Positions 1 to 10,830 of a stretch of 64,000 nucleotides of DNA are shown here, piece by piece. The translations under genes and the position numbers were made by a program. The first letter of the stretch is position 1, and every line of letters begins with the position of its first letter. Source of the DNA: Linum tenue (taxonomy: Eukaryota > Streptophyta > Magnoliopsida > Malpighiales > Linaceae); NCBI GenBank assembly GCA_946122785.1, contig CAMGYJ010000008.1:15029475-15093474 (forward strand). The letters are read 5' to 3'. Under the pieces are notes generated by a model. That model saw only the letters and a list, made by a program, of their open reading frames with translations. It was not told where the DNA came from and did no database searches.

Positions 1-1116
1 AAATAAATAGTTCTTAATTAAGAAAAATCCGACTAGTATAAGCTACAATTAATCTCTATAATGTGTTTTTAGTTTCAAAAATTTATAAAAATACACTCCG
101 AGTCTAGAATGTTCAACAAGTATTTTTCAATATATTATACTAATCAATCATTCGCGAATCAATCATTTAGTGGTTATTGAATCTCAGAGGAGGAAGGAGG
201 TCGAAGCTGATTGACTCCTTTGTGTGTAAGAATGTCACGGATAAGGGATAACACATTGTTGGATTCCGGTTAATTGCTAAGGTTTGGATTTTTTGGTCAG
301 GGTAGTCGTGTTATAATTATATTTACATCTTAAATACAACAACAAATAAGTTGTAACCTAACGGGTAATATGTTCACTAATAAACTTTGAACCTCATAGA
401 CTACCACCTATTTTTCTTTTATGTTCATACTCAAACTACTACCGGAAGATAATAATCGTCTTTTCAAATTTTAGGGGTGTTCTAAAGTGCCTTGGGTCCA
501 CCCCTGCCAAGTGATATTTGAACTTTGAACAATTGAAAAGTTTAGGTATTAAAATATCATTATCAAAAGAGTACCAAAACGTACTTTGCGAAGATTTTTC
601 ATTACAAATGAAATTTAAGTGTTAAATTTTAAAATCTAACAAATAGAAGTAGTAAACTGTATTTTTCAACAATTTAATAGATTAGATTCTTTGAATATTT
701 TAGTGGATATGTTGGGTATATATTGCCAACTCATTGCACTCTCATGGTAAAATGAGTATAATTAGTATAAACTGTCCCAAATCTTTGCACCTTATACAAT
801 ATGGTCACGAACTTTTATTTTTGCAAGATTCGAAAATACACCTTTGGACATATAACAAATCGGTATTCTATATATCCTTCTCCATTCAAAACTCTGTTAA
901 TTTGGTCGAATCAGCACTCCACATCAACAAAATTATTAATAAAAAATTGCACTTAATCAAACAATCCAACTCACTTGGACTTAACCGACCCTTGAATTCT
1001 CATATAGGCATCTACCTCAACCCTCGATTCTGAAAACCCATCGAAGAAAGAGAGAAGATGAAGTAGAAGAAAATAAAGCAATTTGAACTTTAACTGGTTC
1101 GTCTGTCGAATCGCCA
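1..1116. other. AT-rich intergenic sequence, no gene seen
   Basis: No convincing coding region. Short open frames lack recognisable domains. The sequence is AT-rich and looks like old non-coding or transposon-derived DNA. Confidence 0.5.
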
Positions 1117-1317
1117 CTACTCTTCTGGAAATCCTATCTCCATGAAACAAAAAAATTGACCAAAGAGAATACACCAGCCTGTGGTCGATCGCCTGATATC
1201 AAAACATTCTGCATAATTGGCATCAGCTAAATCCTCAATAACTTGGTAACCTCCAACTGGGAAGAAGTACACGGGTCTTTTATTTGTATTAGACCTAAAG
1301 TGTATAATACATATCAC
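1117..1317 (-). pseudogene. Ty1/copia RNase H fragment
   Basis: The minus-strand translation contains DIRRSTTGWCILFG preceded by DANYAEC. This matches the conserved RNase H block of plant Ty1/copia polyproteins (usually D-DYAGC-DTRRSTTG). Only about 60 residues remain. The frame loses similarity after GQFFCFMEIG, where functional elements have an SWRS-KKQ block. There are no LTRs or other domains nearby, so this is a short decayed relic. Family assignment rests on this one motif block. Confidence 0.5.
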
Positions 1318-1790
1318 TACTATAAACCAATTTTACGTAGTATATATATAAACCATAAGAAAAAAGTATAAAATCATATTCGAAAGTGAACAAACCATAT
1401 TAGAAAAATATACAAACTAACTTTACTTAAAATACAAACCAAATAGGAAAGTTTACAAACAATATAGAAAAGTATACAAACCATATCATAACTATACAAA
1501 CAACCTTTACATAGTATACAATTACAGACCAATTTAAAAGTGTACAAGTGGATTAGAAAAGCTTACAAACCATATCACAGTTATACAAATTAATTAACTT
1601 TACATAGTACACAAACCAAAACAAATTATACAAACCAAAAGGACAAAGCATACAAACATGACCGAAAAGTGCATATGAAATTAGAAACCAAATTACACTA
1701 TTTACAAATCGGAGTGATGTTATATACAAACCAGGTTAACATAATATACAAATCAGACAATGTACACAAACTAACAGACTTATTTTTAGA
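1290..1790. repeat. TACAAACC-rich degenerate short-period repeat
   Basis: About 500 bases in which variants of TACAAACCATAT or TACAAACYA recur every 10-30 bases, broken up by AAAAGT spacers. The same word dominates 57770-58400, so the two stretches probably come from one dispersed repeat family. No coding frame is seen. Confidence 0.5.
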
Positions 1791-2344
1791 TGTGTGGTAT
1801 TTGGTATCAAATAATTCATTATTTGTGATTGCATTATTTGTGTGTTAATTGATTTCAGATAACTTGTTTGGCTGGATAGTTATATATTTGACATGGGCAT
1901 TGAGAGTTTGGTTTGCATTTTGTGAATAACTCGTAAACCGCATCAAACTACACACATTGTTAGTCACCATACATATAATTTGAGAGTACTGAGTTCGATG
2001 TGATTAGTAAAATCCTTACTTTTATGGTTAGTGGCTAACAACAGCGATTAATCCACAAAACCCACTATATCCACGTTAGTCTAGCATACTTTGATTTACC
2101 TTTCAATCCACCATAATTATTGAAAATATTTTATAGTATAAAAATAAGAAATAATATATTATAATATAAAGAGTAAGGAATAATTTCATAAAAGACAAAA
2201 ATAACTCATTGTCAAAATATGATATGACATGTTTAAGAAAAATATTATGTTAGTAAAAATAGATTTTGTCTAGTCAAGAAGGTTTTCTCTCTAACATTAA
2301 AGCAAAAAAGAAGAGAGATGGGAAATTAACATATCGTATCTTAT
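1791..2344. other. Intergenic, nothing recognised
   Basis: AT-rich sequence with no open frame of note and no clear repeat boundary. Confidence 0.4.
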
Positions 2345-3095
2345 GATCTCATATAGGGATGAAAATCAAATACATGACCTTGGGTACGCGATCACTCCCG
2401 ACCTATTAATGCGAAAAATTCCCGCATTGACTGGGTATGGGGGTTTGGATAAAATTCGAAAAAAGTTTGATGGGTATGAGTCGGGTATGATTTCCGTCTC
2501 CACCACCATCACATAGTCATCCCGCCCACCAAGAGCATTTTTTCAAATATGAAAACTACATAGATGAGATTGTAACATGTCAATAATAGTGAGGGTAATT
2601 CAAAATAATAAATAGTAGAAATACAATTGAGTGAACGCCAAAACCTAATTTTGTTTCCTCAATTCTGGCTTCAGTCTTTCACTTTTCCCTCTTCTTAACA
2701 AAAATATGTTATTTATTTATTGCATAGCATATGTATCAAAGTCAAAGAATAATGATTTGGAAAATAATATACTCTATCTTTTGGATTAATCGATGTTTTA
2801 GGACTAGTTGCTTTGAATCGTGTTTAGAATCATTTTATATTTGTTGACTCTATGATATATTAGGTTCGTTTAGTGTTTTACTAAAAATTTACATGTAAAA
2901 TTTTGAATATAATATTATTGGACGTACGGGACCGATATTACCCACGGATACTCAAAAATCACATGTATGGGGATGGGTTTGCAAAACCTTCTCGCATGGG
3001 TATGGACTGGGTATGGATTTGGATATTTAATAACGGAGATGGAGATGGTTTAGACAAACACGCCACAAACCCGCTTTATTGTCATTCATGAATAG
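2345..3095. repeat. Degenerate GGGTATGG-type element (possible hAT-like MITE)
   Basis: It begins with AGGGATGAAAATC and contains GGGTATGG/GGGTATGAG words at the left (2430-2490) and GGGTATGGA words at the right (2995-3020). The composition resembles the better preserved GGGTTTGGG and TACCCATGGGTA elements at 53405 and 55440. I could not find exact termini or a target-site duplication, so extent and class are tentative. Confidence 0.3.
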
Positions 3096-3495
3096 AGATT
3101 GATTTGTAGTTAGAATATTTGTTCCTAGTAATGCACTTTCAAGATAAACGAGTCTGGCATTACACAAAATATGGGCCTTATTCAGTTAAACGGGCTACCA
3201 TCTTGCTTTCGAAAATATTTTGATGCCTAGTCTTAAATTCATAGCTCATATAATAGAACATAGGGTTTTGACATCCCTCCAAAGTTAAAGTTCCTTCTTT
3301 GGCAGTGCTTGAAAGTAGTTTTGCCAACAATGGTGGCCCTTAAATCTCATGGAATTACCTGCCTTGTTCGCTGCCTAGTCTGTTGGGATAGTCAAGAGAG
3401 TATTGAACATCTCTTCTTCCATTGTCCACTTACTCTTCATCCCTGGACTCTGGTGGGATTAAGTGGTTTGCTTTTCTCCGCCCCTACTGAAAATT

Positions 3496-4376
3496 GGAAT
3501 TTTTCCAATAATAGCACCTATTAAAAAATTACAAAAATAGCACCCAGCCCACAAAATTTACAAAACTAGCACCATTTATTTCAAACCGCACCTCCAAGGT
3601 GCGTTTTATGTATAAACCGCACCTTGGAGGTGCGTTTTGCGCCACGTCAGACTGGGAACCGTACCTCCAAGGTGCGGTCTGTGTTTCCTCGGGAGCGGGC
3701 TTGGAGACCGCAGGATCAAGCGGCGATCCAGCGGCAGAGCGCACGCCACCTCAGCGATCCGCGTCATGGATAGCAGACCGCTGCTGCAAGGTGCGGTCAG
3801 CGCCCCGGGAAAAACACTAGAGAAATAGGGAGCTACAACAGAAAATTGAAAAGGGAGAAGGAGAGGTGAAGAGATTTCCAAGACTGTCTTTTATAGGCAA
3901 AATCATCAATGAAAACCGCACCTTAGAGGTGCGGTTTTCATCTGTCATGCAGCCCCACGTCTATCAATCTGCATGGCTACATGTTTGGTGTCAGAAAACA
4001 ATTGACACACAAACCGCATGGGGGGGTGCGGTTTGTGTTGCCAAAGTGCTGTTTGAGGGTGCGGTTTATTTTGGAGAAGCAAAACCGCATCCCCAAAGTG
4101 CGGTTTTGCTAGGTTAGAACAAAATCGCATCTAGCCCATGCGGTTTGGTTAGGTCAGACACACAAACCGCATGGCCAAGATGCGGTTTTGGCCCAGAAAG
4201 CTAAACCGCACCTTAGGGGTGCGGTTTACATACAAACCGCACCAGGGGGTGCGGTTCACAATCAAACCGCACCTCTAAGGTGCGGTTTTTATAAAAGGGT
4301 GCTATTTTTGTAATTTCTATGGACTGGGTGCTATTTTTGTACTTTTTTTAAAAGGTGTTATTGCTGGAAAAATCCC
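3496..4376. mobile_element. Non-autonomous Mutator-like element (MITE) with terminal inverted repeats
   Basis: Left end GGAATTTTTCCAATAATAG and right end (reverse complement GGGATTTTTCCAGCAATAAC) form terminal inverted repeats. These are followed inward by a second inverted pair containing AAAAATAGCACCCAG / CTGGGTGCTATTTTT. The element is flanked by 9-base direct repeats, CTGAAAATT (3487-3495) and TTGAAAATT (4377-4385), differing at one base. A 9-base duplication is typical of the Mutator superfamily. It interrupts a LINE zf-RVT/RNase H reading region. There is no transposase, so mobilisation would need an enzyme in trans. The interior is dominated by short palindromes, annotated separately. 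Confidence 0.8.
3583..4289. repeat. Array of AACCGCA...TGCGGTT hairpin units inside the Mutator-like element
   Basis: About ten near-perfect palindromes of 23-27 bases with arms AAACCGCA(Y) and (R)TGCGGTTT and variable centres. They start near 3583, 3614, 3657, 3775, 3911, 4011, 4081, 4122, 4164, 4203, 4233 and 4264. Spacing is irregular and the units appear in both centre orientations (CTCCAAGG or CTTGGAGG). Each can fold into a short hairpin, and neighbouring units can also pair with each other, so a transcript could form a long multi-branched structure. The centres vary while the arms are kept. Confidence 0.8.
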
Positions 4377-4935
4377 TTGAAAATTTTGGTATCTGGTGAC
4401 GACATGTTATGGCTTCAGTAAACTTCCAAAGCTACATTCTCTCATGCGTATGTCTTATTTGGAGAATATGAAAATCTCAAAATAAAGTGATTTTTTAATT
4501 TACTCAACCACTAGCCATTTCTCTTGCCCTTAAATTCTTTTTCCAAGTTCGTGAGTTCTCCTCACCCTCCCTTCAGTTTGAGGATTCGCCGCCTCGTCTC
4601 ACGCCCTCTCGTCTTGCCATTTGTGTTTGCTCTCCCGGAGGATTTATCAAGATCAACTTTGATGTCGTCGTTTGTGATTCGGGATGCTCGTATGGTCTTG
4701 TCATTCCAAGGACATATCGGCAACTTTCCTTGGCCTTGGGGTTCCACCATCTAGGAGTGTTGAACCCCTACCTTGCAGAGTAGCTTGCTGCCAGGGACGC
4801 CATATCTCTAGTGCTATCTCGAAGCCTTCATCGAGTGATTATTGAAGGAGATTCTGAAGTGGTCATTCAGCAGCTTGACGGTAGCTGTGTTGAAGACTCG
4901 GTGGGCCGTCCCTTACTGCTAGGGATGGACCCAGG

Positions 4936-5458
4936 GGCCCTAAATTTTGGAAAAGAGATTATCCAACCCCCGGTGGTAATTTACGTATGGAAGAAAAAAA
5001 ATTATAATTAATAATCCGGGACACCCTGGAATTTGAAAAAATCGAGTATCCTACTCTCGTTTGTAGTTTGCGTATGGAAATATAAGTGATAGTTTGGATA
5101 ATTCAAACACGGGACACTAGTATATGAAAATACATCATGGACTTTTTTTAACTTTTACGAGTTGGGTATTTTCTTATTTGAAAATTCTTTAATTATTAAT
5201 TTTCATTTGCATTTTACTTTATTTTTGAAAGAGTACACTTCTATGTAAAATTCATGGATCCGTAACTACTTACTGCGTGATTGTTTTCAACTGTTGCGTT
5301 CTTGTACTTCTTGTATAGTTTTTAGGCCAGTCCCACGGACTATCAACTGGGTTGCCCATGGAATGACAAGACAAGCCTTGTTGTTGTCCTTTGTAGAGAT
5401 AGTTTCCTTTAACTTTGTAAAGTGGCTTCACTAGGTGTTGCCTGGATGGAAAATGATG
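4936..5458. other. Intergenic, nothing recognised
   Basis: AT-rich sequence after the LINE remnant. A 97-residue minus-strand open frame near 5270-5563 has no recognisable domain and overlaps a dispersed repeat. Confidence 0.35.
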
Positions 5459-5632
5459 GACATTAGTCGTTAAAAAACAACACAATAGAGACCAACATAG
5501 AAAGGACAAAGGAAAAATAAACAAAAGAGAGGGAAGAATAAAAATTCCTTCTCGGAATCGCAATCTTCTCTGCTAGCTACAAGACCAGGCTAGGTACGGA
5601 TTTTGATTCTGAATAGATCTAGCATTGCCTCT
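5459..5632 (+). repeat. Direct repeat, copy A (partner at 6757-6894)
   Basis: It shares with 6757-6894 the ordered words GAGACCAACA, GAAAGGACAAAGGAAAA, GAGGGAA, TACAAGAC, TAGGTA/TAGGCA and ATCTAGCATTGCC. The two copies lie in the same orientation about 1.3 kb apart upstream of the F-box gene. This suggests an old local duplication, with other repeat sequence now between the copies. Confidence 0.6.
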
Positions 5633-5639
5633 CCCATTT

Positions 5640-6360
5640 TTATTTTCTCTTATTTTCTTAATCTTCATTTTAACTTGTATTTCTATTTTTTTCACAAATG
5701 AAAAGAGTTCATTTTGCTCTACAAAATGAAATCCATTTTCAATATTTTTTTAGAAAAAAATTATTTTCTCTCGTTACCAACTCCATACCATATGGTATCT
5801 TCTTCGTTTTGAAGTCATTTTTGAAAATTTTTGCATAGAAGGAACGAGTTTATCATGATCTATTGGATTTACAAATTTCTGGGTGATCAAAATACAGGAC
5901 CAAAAAATACCACACAATACCACCTGGTACGGGGTGCTATCTTGTGGTACACAATGTTGAAAGTCGTAAATGACAATTAGTATACTTCTACTATCATGTA
6001 TTCAACAATCCTACAGTCTTGGTATGTTCATATCACCATAGTACGCTTTTCATACCATATGATATGCTCTCATTTCAATACTATATATAGACTGGTAAAA
6101 AATGGCTCAACTTTTTTGTTTCAAAAATATATCAAATTGGATATCATTTTGAAGAGAACAATTAAACTGATCTAACTGTGCAAACAAAATTAAATATCAA
6201 CTTAAAACGAGTGAGAAATCTTCGTTAAATATTAAGAGGAAAAAAATAAAATGATTTTAGGAGAGAGAAGTGGCGCTGATTTTTACAAAAAAAAAAAAAA
6301 AAGGAGCACAGATGTGATGAATTCTGATTGGGTTATGCATAGTTATTGACCACAAGGTTA
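5640..6360 (+). repeat. Dispersed repeat, uninterrupted copy
   Basis: This stretch is a diverged copy of the sequence that is split at 32600-32745 and 41365-41940 by LTR retrotransposons. Shared landmarks in order are TTTTCAATATTTTTTTAGAA, the insertion-site word CTCG(T/G)TACCAACT (5777-5790 here), ATATGGTATCTTCTTCG, AAATTTCTGGGTGA, TGGTACGGGGTG and TGGTACACAATGTT. It has no coding capacity and its class is unknown. It serves as the pre-insertion reference for the nested retrotransposon locus. Confidence 0.7.
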
Positions 6361-6756
6361 TTCACTTAATCTGCTCCCTACTGACCTGATCCAAACCCTG
6401 ATGGTGGAAGGGTGTCGATAAGTTTTTTTTATTTCTTCGTTTCCGTCAAAATAAATAAGAAAATGGTAATATCTGGAAAATTTTGATTTTTTAAGTTTAA
6501 ACATGCTGAGTTGGTGATGATGTGGCGGGTTGACCGTTAGTCAATGGTCTTGACCGTCATATATAACGATCAACTCTCATGCTTGGCCAATATAATAAAG
6601 TTTAATGATAGTTAAGGCTACGATATTATATATCGAAAAGAATAACCAGAATGTTAAATATAAAAAAAAATCATGACAAACAAATATATTAACCCTACCT
6701 AGCACCTCCAATAATTCCAACTCTAATACTTTAATTAATTATCTCGATAAGTCTAG

Positions 6757-6894
6757 TAGACATTGGTTGTTAATAAACAACATAACTGAGACCAACACTG
6801 AAAGGACAAAGGAAAATACATGGGAGGGAAAAACCTTCTTTGCTACAAGACTAGGGTAGGCAGGGATTCCTATTCCGACTATATCTAGCATTGC
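6757..6894 (+). repeat. Direct repeat, copy B (partner at 5459-5632)
   Basis: The second copy of the repeat, ending about 85 bases upstream of the F-box TATA box. It carries GAGACCAACACTGAAAGGAC and ATCTAGCATTGCC as in copy A. Confidence 0.6.
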
Positions 6895-6977
6895 CATTTG
6901 CCTATCGATCTTTATAAATTTCTCGTTGTGCCAAGATTGGGGGGAAAAAACTGTTCTTCTATTCCGTTCGTCTTCTG

Positions 6978-6988
6978 TATATAAAAGG
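6978..6988 (+). promoter_or_regulatory. TATA box of the F-box gene
   Basis: TATATAAAAGG lies 80-90 bases upstream of the ATG at 7068, a good plant TATA consensus at a plausible distance for a short 5' leader. Confidence 0.55.
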
Positions 6989-7067
6989 CAAGTTTGTTCA
7001 AGGGTTTAATAGGACTATAGGAGTGTATTATAACTTTTGTGCACCCACTTTCCCCAAGTATTTATAA

Positions 7068-8315
7068 ATGGCCGGTTGGGCAGATCTGCCGTTTGATTTG
7101 GTTGATTCCATCGCCCAACGCCTGCATTCATCCTATGCGACCCATATCCGCTTCCAAGCCGTGTGCAAGTCATGGAGACGATACCTCAACAACAACCGAA
7201 GACCACGACCCCAAATTCCATGGCTGATGCTGCCATACAAACAAGAATCCACCCTCCGTAGGTTCTACTGCCCAGTAGACAAGAAACATTACCATCTAGA
7301 TCTGCCAGCAGGAAAGGAGGCTGAACCCACAATCTCCAAAGGTTCCTTCGGCGGATGGTCATTGAACGTCGAGGAAAGCTCGAGATTGCAACTCCTCAAT
7401 CCACTCTCGAACCGCCTAATCCATCTCCCTCCCTTAACCACCTTCCCTAATGTCATCCACCACGACCCCAACAGGCTCCACGAGGAATACTGCATCGTCC
7501 ACGAGCATAACAGAACCCTCAATTATCATGACAAGTTTCTCATCCAGTGGGCTTACATCCACAGACTATGCGCCTCCTCCTCTACTACTACGACGACTAG
7601 TACCACCGCCGCCGATCCATGTGTGTTTATGGCGATTTACGGCCAATGCGAAAGGCTGGCCTTCTGCAGAATTGGGGATGAAAATTGGTCCCCTGTTTCG
7701 ACCGTCGAGGAGCACAGCTTCTTCCAAGATGTGGTGTTCCACGACGGCAAGTTCTACGCTGGAAGACAGCTGATGGTTTTGGAGTGCGACATTCATTCGT
7801 TGCAACGACCGCAACGAATCCCCGTGGAGTCTCCCTATCATCGCACTCCCACTGACATAAGCTTCTACCTCGCGGCATCCGGTGACGACGGGCTGATGAT
7901 GATTGTTAGGTACTATAAGTGTAAAGGGACTTCCGTTGAGGGCTACGGCAGAGTGTGCAGTTATCGGACCACCAAGTTTGAGATTTTCAGATTGGTATTG
8001 GTTAAGACGGATGATGGTTGTGGGAGCAAGTTTGTGTGCCGCAAGGTTACCAGTTTGGGAGACAGGGCATTGTTTCTGGGCACCAACTCGCCGATTCTGG
8101 TGCCTGTTAGTGATGGAACTGTTGAGGGGATTCGAGGGAACCACGTATATTACACGGATGATAATTATCAGCATCAGCGAAGAGGGTATTTTGGAGGATT
8201 TGATGTTGGAGTTTTCAGGTTGGAGGATCAGAGTGTTCATGAATTGGAAGGGTATGGAGGTGATCCCCTTGCTGTTTGGTCTCCTCCCACTTGGGTCTTG
8301 CCCAATCCTTGCTAG
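7068..8315 (+). CDS. F-box protein with DUF295 (KIB-type) C-terminal domain
   Basis: An uninterrupted 415-residue protein. Residues about 4-40 are an F-box (WADLPFDLVDSIAQRL, then F-AVCKSWRRY), which in this family binds SKP1 in SCF ubiquitin ligases. The C-terminal half has the DUF295 pattern: a YLAASGDDGLMMIVRY strand, SLGDRALFLGTNSPILVPV, and RGNHVYYTDD near residue 360, followed by DVGVFRLED. Plant F-box/DUF295 proteins (SKIP23- and KIB-like) are mostly intronless and about 350-430 residues long, as here. They act as substrate adaptors for ubiquitination; the substrate cannot be told from sequence. The first ATG after the TATA box in this frame was chosen, and the F-box begins directly after it. 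A 256-residue open frame on the opposite strand is a shadow. Confidence 0.88.
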   Translation: MAGWADLPFDLVDSIAQRLHSSYATHIRFQAVCKSWRRYLNNNRRPRPQIPWLMLPYKQESTLRRFYCPVDKKHYHLDLPAGKEAEPTISKGSFGGWSLNVEESSRLQLLNPLSNRLIHLPPLTTFPNVIHHDPNRLHEEYCIVHEHNRTLNYHDKFLIQWAYIHRLCASSSTTTTTSTTAADPCVFMAIYGQCERLAFCRIGDENWSPVSTVEEHSFFQDVVFHDGKFYAGRQLMVLECDIHSLQRPQRIPVESPYHRTPTDISFYLAASGDDGLMMIVRYYKCKGTSVEGYGRVCSYRTTKFEIFRLVLVKTDDGCGSKFVCRKVTSLGDRALFLGTNSPILVPVSDGTVEGIRGNHVYYTDDNYQHQRRGYFGGFDVGVFRLEDQSVHELEGYGGDPLAVWSPPTWVLPNPC

Positions 8316-9136
8316 CCTCTTTTTGTTCTTCTTCATGTTATGTCAAAGCATTGACTCTGTCTTCATGTTACAAAGACTAATGAAAGAAAATAATACGGCA
8401 ACAATTATGGTACAGTGCAGTAGTGATGGAATTACGTGTAATTGGGCAGTTGTTGAAAATTCAAAATTGTGTGTTTATGGAGTACTTGGTGGAGTTTTGT
8501 GAGTGCATAACATATTAAATTGCACTATACACTTACCATTTTTCTACATTGTAGCTTAAAGTATAATTTTCATAGGTAATTAATTATTTATTCTTGGTAT
8601 TCAACAATTCTTCAAAAGCACAATCTTTAGAAATCTGAAGTTGTTGGTTCAGTAATTCTCATCGAGGGGAGTGGCTTGTCTATATCCTACACGATAATTG
8701 TAGCGGGACAAATAAGACTCTAACGAGAATAATTCAAGAACACTTTCTTTATGTGTATCTTCAAGAATACTTTCTTTTCTATGTATCTTCTGTTCGTTAA
8801 CACCGATATGAACTGAGGTTGTACTCCCCATTCGATATTTGATATTAAATTATAAAAAACAAACCATAAGATAAATAGATATTGAAAACTAACACAACCA
8901 CTAGTCATAACCCCTTCATCCACTGCCCAAGTTTTGTTTGTGGTTCGGAGGCTATCATTATTTTTTATTTTATTTTTAGCCACAAACCGTTCAGTTATAA
9001 ATATTTCCGGCTAATAGTTGCAGTTTATTTATTGTTAAATAATTTGTACGTAAGAGCTACATACTCTTTTTACGCACGCCCACAATTATCATCATGCCAT
9101 GTTCATCACATCGTTCTAACATGAACCCTGGAAACC
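8316..9136. other. Intergenic between the convergent F-box and chitinase genes
   Basis: It contains the 3' regions of both genes, which converge here. Nothing else is recognised. Confidence 0.5.
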
Positions 9137-10775
9137 CTACTGATTAAATGGTCTTTGATTGGCGCAGTCGAGGTTCCCGCCAGGGGAGACTCCCAAAATG
9201 GAACAGTACCTCTGGTAGAACCCAATCCGATTTGCCACCCGATCATCGGCGCCGTGCCCGCACTCCAGGCCGCCGTTGATGATGTTGGTGATGACCCCGT
9301 AGCCAGAGACTCTGTTCGCCGCGCTGTCCGCTGCCGACGGAGTCCACTGCCCGACGATCACGCTGTGGCTCGACGGCTTGTTCGACTGAGCAGTCATCCA
9401 GAACCACATCGCCGTTCGGAACGAGATATCGGCGTTGGTCGCGACCAGGTCCGGGTTGTTTATCAGGTCCTGCCCGATTGCTCTGCCGGCTTGCCCGTAA
9501 TTGTAGTTACTGTACATATATAACGTAGTAAATTACACAGTTAATAAAAAGTTAGTAAGTTTAATCAAATAATCAAGGATGGAGAGGGAGTTACTGAGTG
9601 AGTTGAATGGGGCCTCTGCCGTAGTATTGCCGGCCGGCAGGGCAGGGCCATTGGTTGGATGAACAGTATTGTAGGCGTTGTCTCTCCCTGATGAAGCAGT
9701 ATCCCCATGCGAATGGACCGTCCGGTGCCGTTGCCCATCCTCCTATATATAGAGTTACAATATATGTTTAAATCCAAGCGCTTGCTTTCAATGTTTTAGA
9801 AATCGTACTTTATCGTGCGGTCAGCTCGAAAATATTAGATATTAGATTCAAACCGGTATAAGTCCAAGTACTTGCTTCCAGTGTTTTAGAAAACATGTAT
9901 GATATTGTGTTGGTATGATTTTGAATGTCCGGTACCAAATCCAAACTGGTAGATAATTTTAGTTATATGAAATGATTGAATAACGGTTAAATTATGATTT
10001 TGGTAAAAAAAAATATTGTATGATTGATTTTTCCAGTATTACATTCTATACGGTTTCACAATCCATGCTTGTTTCTCGTGTCAACTAGACAAATCTGATA
10101 ATATATAGATCTGATAATTGAAAGCAATGCAGTTAAAACTCAAAAGTGTGATTCTGTGTAGAAACGTTTCGGTAATCTAGAAATACAAGTGTAAGCTTTT
10201 AATTGTTAAAACACGATTTCGATTAAATTATTTAGAAAAAGTGTAATTTTAGATTAGAAAATATTTTGATAACCTAAAAATGTAAACTTTAAAACGCGGC
10301 GAAAAAGTGGTTTTGTTTTACCGGTGGTCTCGTGGGAGGTCTGAGCCAAGAACGCGGCGAGCTCCTTCCTACGGGTGGTGGCGTCGCCGGTGGTGCCGAA
10401 CCCGGGGAAGGACCTGGCGGCGGAGATGAAAGCGTTGTAGGTGTAGAATCCTCTGCCCTCGCAAGCACCGTCGTTGCGGTGCTTGAGCAGCTCCTCGAAA
10501 AGCGCGGGAGTTATGATAGATCCTACATCGCCACCACCGGTGGACGGAGCTGTACATTGGCTCTGGCAGTTGTTCTCGCAGTGCTCCCTCGTGTTCCCGC
10601 ACCACCCGAACTGGCTGCAGCACAGCCCGCCGGGACACACCGCGTTCCCTGCCTGTCTCCCGCAGTTCTCTGCGGCGGCGAAATGCGGCAGTACTGATAA
10701 GGTTACTGCGAGGAGAGCCAGAGTGAGGAAGCCTGCTGCTATAGGGTTACGGATCATTTGGATGGATAGCGCCAT
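9137..10775 (-). CDS. Class I endochitinase (hevein domain plus GH19), three exons
   Basis: Exons are 10322-10775, 9595-9742 and 9137-9509, with GT-AG junctions that join in frame to about 324 residues. A hydrophobic signal peptide (residues 1-35) precedes an eight-cysteine hevein chitin-binding domain (36-74, [14 protein letters not shown]). A short Gly/Ser hinge and a GH19 catalytic domain follow. The general-acid Glu is residue 149 in HETTGG, spanning the exon 1/2 join. [20 protein letters not shown] (exon 2/3 join) and [10 protein letters not shown] are also present. The family cleaves chitin beta-1,4 links in fungal cell walls and is a classic pathogenesis-related (PR-3) defence protein. 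It ends at NQRPFNQ with no hydrophobic C-terminal vacuolar extension, so secretion to the apoplast is more likely than vacuolar targeting (inference). Confidence 0.92.
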
Positions 10776-10820
10776 TGTGTTTTGCCTGTGATTGAAGAAT
10801 GTTGTGATTGTGATGTATGA

Positions 10821-10827
10821 ATATATA
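10821..10827 (-). promoter_or_regulatory. TATA box of the chitinase gene
   Basis: TATATAT on the minus strand, about 46 bases upstream of the chitinase ATG (10775). This implies a very short 5' leader. Confidence 0.5.
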
Positions 10828-10830
10828 GGC

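Larger units (their letters stand above)
3139..4935 (+). pseudogene. LINE 3' remnant (zf-RVT and RNase H), split by a Mutator-like element
   Basis: The left part encodes a reverse-transcriptase zinc-binding (zf-RVT) domain. DKRVWHYTKYGPYSVKRA at about 3145-3200 matches the family's D--VW-Y---G-YSVKS pattern, and C-VCW---ESIEHLFFHCP (3370-3430) is its zinc-finger core. The right part (about 4630-4905) encodes an RNase H-like RVT_3 domain, with FIKINFDVVVCDSG and VIIEGDSEVVIQQL. An 881-base Mutator-like element sits between them. Apart from that insertion the order is that of the C-terminus of a plant L1-type LINE ORF2. Reverse transcriptase and endonuclease are missing, and frameshifts and stops are present, so it is a dead 5'-truncated copy. 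Confidence 0.7.

Noticed and set aside
3583..4289. A CRISPR-like array of repeats
   Set aside because: The units are short palindromes with irregular spacing inside a plant transposon. There are no uniform spacers, no cas genes, and the host is a eukaryote.
7566..8336. A 256-residue minus-strand open frame opposite the F-box gene
   Set aside because: No recognised domain, and it lies wholly antisense to a clear F-box/DUF295 protein. It is a shadow frame.
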